Positions 1-7,140 of a stretch of DNA of 11,849 bases are shown piece after piece; position 1 is the stretch's first letter, and each line of letters opens with the position of its first letter. The notes under the pieces are model-generated. The model was not told where the DNA came from and searched no databases. It was given only the letters and a program-made list of their open reading frames with translations. Position numbers and translations under genes: made by a program. The stretch covers positions 64,001 to 75,849 of the forward strand of contig JBBHKE010002405.1 of NCBI GenBank assembly GCA_037447655.1, written 5' to 3'. Source of the DNA: Zygnema cylindricum (Eukaryota; Streptophyta; Zygnematophyceae; Zygnematales; Zygnemataceae).

Positions 1-126
1 TTGTTATGCGGCATATATAGTGCGTTTGAGGTGACATATTGCGGGATGAAAACCAAATAGTGTTCCGTGTTGCAATTAGTTGCAACTATTACATTATTTT
101 GCAGTTTTTGCAGTTTTTTAAAGGAT

Positions 127-204
127 CTACAGGCATTCCAGATCCATATCCATGCTGTCCCAAAGGGCCTCCCATATCTTTACAATGCTCCCGCCGATTG
201 TGAT
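127..204 (-). CDS. Possible last exon of an unidentified minus-strand gene
   Basis: On the minus strand an open frame reads ITIGGSIVKIWEALWDSMD followed by MDLECL and a TAG. It is preceded by a plausible pyrimidine-rich acceptor (AATTCCTCCAAG|ATCAC) and followed by AT-rich DNA with AATAAT, which could be a 3' UTR. The amino-acid composition looks protein-like and the local GC is higher than the flanks. The frame stays open upstream to at least about 285, so the acceptor is a guess. I do not recognise the protein. It could equally be a relic within a repeat, or chance. Confidence 0.18.
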   Translation of the reverse strand: MTIGGSIVKIWEALWDSMDMDLECL

Positions 205-489
205 CTTGGAGGAATTGTAGGGGGAAGTCTCAACTCGGTGACGTCGAAGTCGAGTTTGCGACAAAACGCGTTTGCAAACCCAATTTAGAATTATGGATTT
301 ATTAGAGTAAAAGGACGTGATGCTATACGGATTGTCAGATTTTGTACTCTTACCTATTTTACTGTTTATATAATGACGGCAGATCCGGTGTACCTAAATC
401 AGCGTTACGGAGAAATTACAATTAAACATTTTTTAATTAAATTTGCAATACCTAAATTAATATTAATAACACTAATTAATTATTGACAC
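205..489. other. AT-rich flank, no gene recognised
   Basis: Contains a fragment near 325-350 (ACGGATTGTCAGATTTTGTAC) resembling the interior of the MITE at 490-1107, so this stretch is probably also repeat-derived. Confidence 0.4.
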
Positions 490-1107
490 TACACCGCGAA
501 TCGTAATTAGAGTAAATTACTCTAATTCGGTCGCTCGAAATTTTGACTCTATGACATCAAATAGAGTAAATGATTCTAATTTTTTCATTATTCTAATTTA
601 GGTAAGTTTAATTAGCGTCAAAAATTGTAATACAAATTCTTTTTAAATAGTGTGGAGTACAGACGACGTTCGACCGTGCAAAATTGTACTTTTTTAAACA
701 AAAAGGTACAAATAATGATTTAATAGAATCGCGCTTGCACGTGAAATTGCACTGAACAAAAAATCAATCAAATCGAAAAAAAGTCGTTCGCATAACTCTC
801 GTCCATCGACATCACTGTCGTCAGTGTGAACATTAATTGACATTCAACGCAACAAATAATACTAAGGTCATAATGACGTCAAAACTATACGGACTGACAA
901 ATTTTGTACGTCAACGTAATTTAGTGTTCATAATTTCAGCGCGGATAATTATAGCCGACATAACCCAATATAGAGTACTTAAATAAATTAGAGTAAACTT
1001 CCTCTGTGAAAAAGTTCTATCACACAAATTAGCATTCATAACTCTAATTGTTTTTTTTTGTTTTTTGCTCTAATTTTTTCTTTACTCTAATTACGATTCG
1101 CGCTGTA
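490..1107. mobile_element. Long MITE copy 1 (CACCGCGAATCG termini)
   Basis: The ends are inverted repeats: 490-516 and 1081-1107 match at 26 of 27 positions (core GCGAATCGTAATTAGAG). No coding capacity is visible. The interior aligns patchily with the element at 1264-1807, for example AAATAGTGTGG followed by a GTAC-rich stretch, and an AAATTTTGTACG block. TA occurs at both edges and could be a target duplication or part of the terminal repeat. The superfamily is not assigned. Confidence 0.75.
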
Positions 1108-1115
1108 ATAACCTA

Positions 1116-1154
1116 AACGCTAATTACGATTCACGGTGTACATTATAGTACACC
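1116..1154. repeat. Solo MITE terminus and abutting inverted repeat
   Basis: The stretch 1116-1140 repeats the same terminal sequence (ending GATTCACGGTGTA) only 8 bp beyond the neighbouring element. GGTGTAC (1135-1141) and GTACACC (1148-1154) form a perfect 7-bp inverted repeat around ATTATA. This is probably a remnant of another family member. Confidence 0.5.
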
Positions 1155-1263
1155 CGGGTAAAAATCACTTTTTTTTTACTTCCGGTGGTACAGATGTTAC
1201 GTTCACACTTTGCTTTCAAATATTATTTGTAGATTACTATAATCCGATTAGTAACCTACGTGG

Positions 1264-1807
1264 TACTCCACGAATCGTTATTAGTGTCAAAGTCACTAAT
1301 CTGGGTTCTTAAAATTTTGATTTTTATTTTCAAATAGGATACATGATTTTATTTTTCCCTTGGCGTTAGTTAAGGTACCGTACAAAATAGCGTAAAACCC
1401 GAAAGTACAATAAAATGTAAATAGTGTGGTACACAATCCATGTCAGATCGTACATAAATGTACCTTTTCAAGTGAAAATTTACAAAAAAATAAGTAAATC
1501 AGACGCGCACGCATAGGTACGTGCGCTAAAAAAATCGGGATTAGTCTGACACGTAAATTAGTATAGCATGTACGGATATTTTAAATTCGCGACGGCGTAC
1601 GATTTCAAAAATTTTGTACGGATACATATATTAATGTTTATAATCGTACGGCGAATATTCCATTTTTGTTGTTCTCAAATTAGCATAAATGCCGAAATTA
1701 GAATACACCTTTTTTTTGAAAATTTTCAAATTCTTAATTAGCATCAATTACGGTAAATTTTCTTCAACACTATTTAAACTTTGACAATAATAACGATTTG
1801 CGGTGTA
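1264..1807. mobile_element. Long MITE copy 2
   Basis: Terminal inverted repeats 1264-1292 and 1779-1807 match at 25 of 29 positions (core AATCGTTATTA). TA lies at both outer edges. The interior shares blocks with 490-1107 in the same order, including AAATAGTGTGG, an AAATTTTGTACG block and a TTTATAAT block. The element is about 544 bp with no credible ORF, so it is non-autonomous. Confidence 0.72.
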
Positions 1808-2955
1808 CCAGCCAGAATAAGCCACGCAAATTAAAAAGTGATTACTAAGTATTAACCCGACAAAATGGAACCCATGGCATTTAGTAAACATATCTATATC
1901 CGTACGTTTACTAATACCGCCTTATGAAAACCCAGCCTAAAATATAACAGCCCGTAGAGCTGGTCATACGATTACATAATTTCCTGATAGAACGCCCAAA
2001 ATAATTGGTACAAAGTATTATGGAGAGGTCAGGATTTCACTTTTCGTCCGATGTAATTTCACCGTTACAACAATGTATTGTAGTTCTGACGGGTATTTCT
2101 CTATTGAAACAGAAAGCCCTCCGTTTCCGCAAAAAAAAGGACCCGGAGCAAGTTTCCTACCAAACAAAGTATTCGACCTCACTTTTCCGTACGAAAGGTA
2201 CGAAGCGACAAAAAAAAATTGTGCTGACAAAAATTGACCAAGTGTAAGACAATATCGGTCGCGGCCCCAATACATTTCATGTTGTCACATCACACAAGCT
2301 CGGAACTGAAAAAAAATAAAAACACCAACAACAAGACAGGATAAAATTATGGGAATTGCTAATCGCAGAGACGATTTTTGCTGCGCGCAGGTATAGTAGT
2401 TGTCTGAAATTGTACATTTGCAGTACAGCTTTGTACAAGCTACGTACCTTTAAATTCAAATTTGACGGTCAATCCGTCGAACAACTTTGACTGGCGAAAC
2501 ATTGTAACGGCGGTTAAATAACTGTCGCGCTTGCGAAAGTCGACCGTCATGAAAAAAAAAACAATTCACACGGCTAGCGCAGGTTTACTGTAACAAAATT
2601 GAGGCAGCCACATATAAATAAAATGGTTGCGCGCAGGTAGTTTCTCACTTTACGTGAGCTCCATTGTGAAAGCACACACCGACAATGTGAATCAATGTGA
2701 AGTACTTACACACCGACTATGTGAATCAATGCGAAGTACTTATTCAATGTAAAAATATTGATTCGTAAATAGTGTGCCTTCATTTGGTCGCGCGTGTAGT
2801 TTCATTGATATTTATACGCGTACGCTTTTATATTTTGTACGAAGTTTATTTCGTTTCGTGCGAGTAGTAATAAAATTCCCTAAAAAAATAGTAACCGCTA
2901 AATGTGTCAAATCGTACGCGACCAACAAAACCATAAACCAGTCCATAATTAGCGG
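1808..2955. other. Intergenic DNA without a recognisable gene
   Basis: AT-rich and rich in GTAC words like the surrounding elements. The open frames at 2005-2247 and 2018-2275 overlap on opposite strands and show no protein-like features. The only clear structure is a 34-bp tandem duplication at 2675-2742. The stretch around 2765-2880 contains words (AAATAGTGTG, TTTTGTACG) found inside the long MITEs and may be a decayed copy. Confidence 0.5.
2675..2742. repeat. 34-bp tandem duplication
   Basis: Two adjacent 34-bp units starting CACACCGAC and ending AAGTACTTA differ at two positions. Confidence 0.85.
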
Positions 2956-3073
2956 AGTGTTGTGTATCGAGAGCCCCTTGCTGTTATTCGAAATGCACCC
3001 GGGTACTCGGTTGTCCATATATCGTCTTTACATACCGAGACGCTCAACAACGCGATGAGCAGAGGCACAAGTA

Positions 3074-3990
3074 GCAAAAGTCAAAATTTTAGATATTCGA
3101 AAATGACCTTTTTTTTTTTTCAAAATCTGAATACCCGAAGCCCAACCGGGTTAGGCCATGCTCCAAAATTGTTAACTGTTACCCGAAATGTGTTTACGAA
3201 AATAAAAGTTAATTGAAACTCGATTTATCGCGACTACCTGTACCCGCCCGTACTCGAATAAGTACAAAATTAATGGTACATTTCACTTATACCTTCCACG
3301 GTGCCAAGAGAACAAAGTAGAATAATGTTGGATAGTATGAACAGTACAAAACTTTCATTTTTTTCCGTTTTTTTCTTACTTGACCGTAACCAATTTTTTT
3401 TTTTTTTTTTTTTGTGAATCAACTGCCCGAATCTGACCGGCCCCCCGTATTTGGCACCCGAATCTGTTCTAGATCTGACGGGGGCGGTCGGTTAATGGTC
3501 GGTCACGATTTCGGTTAACGGTTTGCGACCTTTGAGTGAAGGTCGCAAAAGTCAATATTTTAGATACCGGAAACCGACAATTTTTTTTTTTCAAAATCTG
3601 AACACTCGACACCCTACCGGGTTATGTCATGCGCCTAAATTGTTACCCGTTACTTGATACGCTTTTACGAAAATAAAATTTAACTGAAACTCGATTTCCT
3701 GCGACCGCCCGTACCTGAATAAGTACAAATTAGCGGTACATCTCCCTCATACTTTCCACGATACCAAAAGTACAAAGTACAATAATGCTGGATAGTATGG
3801 GCAGTACATAACCTTCAATTTTTCTCGTTTTTTGCTTACCCGACCGTACCCGATTTTGTTTTTTTTTGGGAATCACCCGCCCGAATCCGGCCGGCTCTCA
3901 AAATTTGGCACCCGAAGCCGTTCCGGATCTGACGCTGGCCGTCGGGTAACGGTCGGGTATGGATTCGGGTACCCGATTGCGACCTCTGGC
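3074..3990. repeat. Tandem duplication of a unit of about 460 bp
   Basis: Copy 1 (about 3074-3544) and copy 2 (about 3545-3990) begin GCAAAAGTCAA and share the same landmarks in order: TTTAGATA, a poly-T run, CAAAATCTGAA, ACCGGGTTA, GAAACTCGATTT, GGATAGTATG, a second poly-T run, TTTGGCACCCGAA and GCGACC. The offset shrinks from 471 to 454 bp, mostly through poly-T length and small indels. Confidence 0.88.
3523..3548. repeat. Hairpin at the duplication junction
   Basis: TTGCGACC and GGTCGCAA form a perfect 8-bp stem around a 10-base loop exactly where copy 1 meets copy 2 of the tandem duplication. Confidence 0.7.
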
Positions 3991-4280
3991 GGTGAGTCAT
4001 CAATATATTGCTCGATATGCCAATGAGTTTTTCCCGCGATATATTGAAGCGACGGTGGGTTTCAATTTTATTTCCGGAAGCCTTCCAACTCGTGGCGCGC
4101 CTCTAATCGTTTACGTACGATTTTTCGTACATTGGTACTTAATCTGTACGGAAACCCACCTCCCACCAAATATATCGCTGTATTTTTTTTTGGTGCCAGA
4201 GTGATATATTGAGCCGTCTGACCGTTCGACATTCAACATATAAAATATCGACTTTATCGCGCAACACTATTAATTGCACT

Positions 4281-4498
4281 GTAAGCACAAGTCTATTAGT
4301 GTTAATATTTTTTTCGCCGCTTAATACATTTTTTTTCCGTACGCTCTTGTCCGATTTTCAATTTGAGACCGCCAATCGGAAGCGGAGAATCTTACCTTTC
4401 AATTGAAACCGTCAGATCCACAATCCCACATGTGTGTACGGCGAAAATACGTTCGATTGGCAAAAAAAACATAAACGCTAATAGCGATTCGCGGTGTA
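4281..4498. mobile_element. Short MITE, copy A
   Basis: Diverged terminal inverted repeats: inward from the left, CTATTAGTGTTAATATTTTT; inward from the right, CTATTAGCGTTTATG. The outer right end reads GATTCGCGGTGTA. The centre contains GAGACCGCCAATCGGAAGC (4365-4383), which is shared with the two neighbouring copies. The element is about 218 bp with no coding capacity. Confidence 0.72.
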
Positions 4499-4847
4499 CG
4501 GTACAGTGGGTTTCCGAGCAGTAACATTTGGAAAAAAAGGGGAGCTGAGCTAAAGCCGGCAGAGCCATTTTTTGTCGTTTAATGCAAGTTACTGTACCAT
4601 ATTCAATCCATAGTGCTGAATACCTAATAACAATAACTGCTACAGTGCTAACACCGTGTATCGCTACAGACACCGTCGATCGTATTTAGCGTCAATGTTT
4701 TTTCGCCACTTAAAACATCTTTTATGTCGGATTGTAAATCTGAGGTTGCGATTGAAAGATAACATTCTCAGCTTCCGATTGGCGGTTTCAAATTGAAAAT
4801 CTAACAAGTGTGTACGGAGAAAAGCTGTTTTAAGCGGCGAAAAAAAC

Positions 4848-5187
4848 CATAGTTCAAAAGTAGGTGAAAGTAGGCCCATACAATATATGCCTATTGTATG
4901 CAAAACATACAATATGACCTTAAGACCCATATTGTATTCGGACCTATTCGGACCAATAAAAACATTCGGACCAAAAATTGGGCCATTAAAACATTCGGAC
5001 CAAAAATTGGACCATTAAAACATTCGGACCAAAAAATATTATTTACACCGTCAGATTCGGACGATCGGACGGTCGCCGATCAAAGTACAGTAGCGATCTA
5101 AGAAGATCACATGAAAAGCCCATAACACAATTTACGATAAAGGCGCCGACCAAAGGCCTAACATAAAAACGCCTACTTTTGAGTATG
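4848..5187. mobile_element. hAT-like non-autonomous element nested in copy B
   Basis: A 340-bp insert with terminal inverted repeats CATAGTTCAAAAGTAGG and CCTACTTTTGAGTATG (one indel, one mismatch), flanked by AAAAAAAC at 4840-4847 and 5188-5195. Eight-base target duplications are characteristic of hAT elements. Removing the insert and one duplication restores the continuous terminal repeat of the host MITE, independent support for the borders. The interior carries a 29-bp tandem repeat. Confidence 0.82.
4933..5034. repeat. 29-bp tandem repeat inside the nested element
   Basis: Units beginning ACATTCGGACCAAAAATTGG start at 4962, 4991 and 5020, exactly 29 bp apart, with a degenerate unit before them. 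The repeat alone explains the open frame at 4898-5101. Confidence 0.9.
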
Positions 5188-5436
5188 AAAAAAACATTGA
5201 CGCTAAATGCGATCGACGGTGTAGTATTGTACCGTTAATGTTTTTTTTTCTCTTAAAACATATTTATCCGTACATAATTGTCCAATTTTCAATTCGAGAC
5301 CGCCAATCGGAAGCTGAAAATGTTTCCTTTCAACCGCAAGCGTCAGATTATAAATACGACAAGTGTGTACGGTGAAAAGATGTTTTAAGTGGCGAAAAAA
5401 TAACACTACAGTACAGTAATAGCGATTCACGGTGTA

Positions 5437-5879
5437 CTTTTACATGATTACATTTGCAAGAATAATATATTTCGTACAATTCCGTACACGTACCAAAGGT
5501 CAAAGTACCTTCTGTCCTTCCGCGAGGAAGGGAAGTCCTTCCGCACTCTTCGAAAGTTCGAAACTAGGGTTAGATGACAACTTTTTCGAAAACGACAAAT
5601 CCAAAAAAACACGCACGCATCAAGAAAAGAAGGAAACCAGTCAAAGACCTTTTCCGTACATCCATGGCGTTGAAAGATTGTAGCTTTTCTAGAAACCCTA
5701 TTTGTGACGCCACGTCTTCTTTTTTCTTTTTCTGCTGCGGCATTTCGTCCTGTCTTTCTCTCTCCTCGGAATTTGTCCTATCTGTTTTTTAGGTTTTTTC
5801 CGTACTTGTACTTATTTCTGAACACTCCCGAACCCTAAAATATGGATTAAATCAAAGATTTTTGTAGGTAACGATTCTC
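5437..5879. other. Spacer between the MITE cluster and the poly-A run
   Basis: Higher in complexity than its surroundings, with telomere-like words (AGGGTT near 5566, ACCCTA near 5695 and 5832). Overlapping small frames exist on both strands. Apart from the weak minus-strand ORF, nothing can be assigned. Confidence 0.35.
5570..5743 (-). CDS. Small minus-strand ORF or possible first exon, weak
   Basis: A 57-codon frame starts at the ATG at 5743 (minus) with MPQQKKKKEDVASQIGF and ends at a TAA at 5570-5572. The ATG has A at -3, and the upstream minus-strand DNA is GA-rich like many plant 5' leaders. AAACCCTA and AGGGTT words, found in plant promoters as telo-boxes, occur nearby. A donor-like GT after GCCATGGAT could instead end an exon. 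The product is Lys-rich then hydrophobic, and I recognise no family. It may be chance. Confidence 0.15.
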   Translation of the reverse strand: MPQQKKKKEDVASQIGFLEKLQSFNAMDVRKRSLTGFLLFLMRACFFGFVVFEKVVI

Positions 5880-5902
5880 TTGAAAAAAAAACTTTATTTA
5901 AA

Positions 5903-5903
5903 G

Positions 5904-5937
<34 letters not shown>
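5903..5937. repeat. Poly-A homopolymer
   Basis: An essentially pure run of A of about 35 bases after a shorter A-rich stretch. No target duplication or upstream coding remnant marks it as a retroposon tail. Confidence 0.9.
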
Positions 5938-5938
<1 letters not shown>

Positions 5939-6016
5939 AAGAAAACACATTTCAATTGGTTTCGGAACTCTCTTTCATTTGTTTTTTCTCCACTGGTTCG
6001 GCAGAAAAGGTTTACT

Positions 6017-6033
6017 CACACTAAATAGTGTGG
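6017..6033. repeat. Short palindrome CACACTAAATAGTGTGG
   Basis: CACACTA and TAGTGTG form an inverted repeat around AA. It contains the dispersed CACACTAA word seen around the gene. Confidence 0.6.
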
Positions 6034-6090
6034 ATTCACATAATAAGCTCTTCCTATGTTTTGAGCAGGAATAAAATTTGCACCGACTTG

Positions 6091-6248
6091 ACCCTCTCTC
6101 TCTCTCTCCTCCCCTTCTCCCGCCTTCCTTCTCCCTCTCCCTTTCTCTCCTTTCCATCTCTCTCTCCCTCTTCCTCTCCCTCTCCTCCCTCTCGCCCCTC
6201 TCCCCCCTCCCCTTCCTCCTTCCCTCTCTCGCTCCTCCCTCCCTTTCC
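6091..6248. repeat. CT-rich low-complexity tract
   Basis: An almost uninterrupted pyrimidine run of (CT)n and CCTCTC words. It creates long spurious open frames on both strands. Confidence 0.95.
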
Positions 6249-6249
6249 T

Positions 6250-6936
6250 AAAACCTTTTCTAAAGCCCTGAACAATTCCAAAAACTGGAAATCCTTTTTG
6301 GTCCTTCAAGAAAACTAAAATCCCCTTCTTCTTTTCATTTAAACCTCCATTCTTTTCTCTAATACCCTAAAATGTGATATTTTTCCTGTTGAAAATGGAA
6401 TGGACATATAAAAAATCTATCTAAAGTTAATTTCTCTATTTTTTTTTTCCAAAAGCCTTTTTCCTGAAAGGGAAGAATAATGACAAGCACGTTGTCCTAC
6501 TCTCTTTTTCCAAACCAATATTAGTGTGGTTACCTTGTGGACTTTTTTCTCCTCACACACAAAGTTTTAACCTAATTAACTTGCAACAAACCTAGTCAAC
6601 TTGCTACAATTAGTTATAAATTAGTTAAAATCCTAAACCACACTAAAAAAAACATGCACAAACTGATGGTAAATTTCAAAATTTTAATCCACACCTAATA
6701 GTGGTCCACCAATCCATCCTTATTACGCTCTCCTGTTTCCACTACTCTAGTCACACTAATTCTGGTGCAATAAATTCAGTACTAATGGTCCATTGATATA
6801 CACATATACCATTTGGTTACTCCAATCCACACTTTTTGTGGTTTGCCAATTCTTTCCTCGCGCATATTACGCCACCATAGATTGGGATTGGAACATTGTC
6901 CAGTTCAAAATCCACACTAATTTTGGTGAGACGAGA
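6250..6936 (+). promoter_or_regulatory. Presumed 5' flank of the GUCD1-like gene
   Basis: No gene is visible in these bases. They lie directly upstream of the chosen ATG and should hold the promoter and 5' UTR. I do not see an unambiguous TATA box; the AT-rich stretch near 6795-6810 is only a weak candidate. Recurrent copies of a CCACACTAAT / ATTAGTGTGG word occur at about 6514-6529, 6639-6646, 6751-6768 and 6911-6928, with a degenerate one near 6827. The call as promoter rests on position only. Confidence 0.4.
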
Positions 6937-7140
6937 ATGGAACGCCAAGTCGGGCCTCTTCGAATGAAACCGCCTCGACTCACGTGTGGGAAAGGAGGTG
7001 GGGGGGGAGGAGGAAGTCCCCCTTTGGAAAATATTGGACGGTTGGGATCCTCCATATTAGAAACCTCACAATCTTGGGATCTCCCTCATCTCCCATTGGT
7101 CGACATGTCAACGACTCTTCCGCAATCACATTTTATCAAA
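6937..7140 (+). CDS. GUCD1: GUCD1-like exon 1 (start codon and N-terminal extension)
   Basis: This exon encodes 68 residues ending in SHFIK, which joins in frame to VPHVRQ of exon 2; relatives have a similar aromatic-containing segment before VPHV. The ATG at 6937 is the first in-frame ATG of the open frame, with A at -3 and G at +4, a good plant start context. Later in-frame ATGs at 6964 and 7102 are alternatives. The segment has a seven-glycine run (residues 20-26) and no clear domain, so it is probably a disordered leader, somewhat longer than the Arabidopsis one as I recall it. The donor is AAA|GTAATT. The end is well supported by the join; the start is inferred, and an extra upstream exon cannot be excluded. 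Confidence 0.65.

Larger units (their letters stand above)
2956..4268. mobile_element. AGTGTTG-terminus element carrying an internal tandem duplication
   Basis: The left end, AGTGTTGTGTATCGAGAGCC, is nearly identical for about 40 bp to the reverse complement of the right end of the 10221-10722 element. The right end, ATCGCGCAACACT, and the 280 bp before it resemble the reverse complement of that element's left part, including a GTCAGAYGG block and CGATATAT words. It is therefore a longer, inverted relative. TAGTG/CACTA-type ends would suit hAT elements, but I find no convincing target duplication. No transposase is visible. Confidence 0.6.
4670..5222. mobile_element. Short MITE, copy B, nested in copy C and itself interrupted
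   Basis: The ends are ACACCGTCGATCG and CGATCGACGGTGT. The terminal inverted repeat continues for roughly 50 bp (TTTAGCGTCAATGTTTTTT on both sides) once the internal 340-bp insert and its 8-bp duplication are disregarded, leaving a 205-bp MITE. The centre carries the family block in inverse orientation (4771-4789). Its termini are better matched than those of copy C, consistent with a younger insertion. Confidence 0.8.
4651..5436. mobile_element. Short MITE, copy C, split by a nested MITE
   Basis: The left terminus ACACCGTGTATCGCTA (4651-4666) matches the inverse of the right terminus at 5421-5436 with one mismatch. The rest of the left repeat resumes after the insertion, near 5223 (TATTGTACCGTTAATG), and pairs with the right arm. 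The interior has GAGACCGCCAATCGGAAGC (5296-5314) in the same orientation as copy A. Without the insertion the element would be about 233 bp. Confidence 0.75.

Noticed and set aside
67-288. Plus-strand frame of 73 codons starting at a TTG
   Set aside because: The start is not ATG and the upstream part is a TTTTGCAGTTTTT run. The minus-strand reading of the same bases looks more protein-like.
2018-2275. Overlapping ORFs on opposite strands at 2005-2275
   Set aside because: No domain, no signal of splicing and no recognisable similarity; compatible with chance in repeat-derived DNA.
3074-3990. LTR retrotransposon reading of the two repeats of about 460 bp
   Set aside because: The two copies are directly adjacent with no internal region, primer-binding site or polypurine tract between them.
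4898-5101. Plus-strand ORF of 67 codons
   Set aside because: Its repetitive product arises wholly from the 29-bp tandem repeat in the nested transposon.
5903-5937. Poly-A tail of a processed pseudogene or SINE
   Set aside because: No coding remnant, no RNA polymerase III boxes and no flanking target duplication could be seen upstream.
6016-6318. Several overlapping frames on both strands across the CT-rich tract
   Set aside because: Simple-sequence artefacts of a pyrimidine run; no family features.
6793-6936. In-frame upstream extension of exon 1 from a TTG
   Set aside because: No ATG before 6937 in this frame, and the extension contains two copies of the dispersed motif, so it is more likely non-coding.
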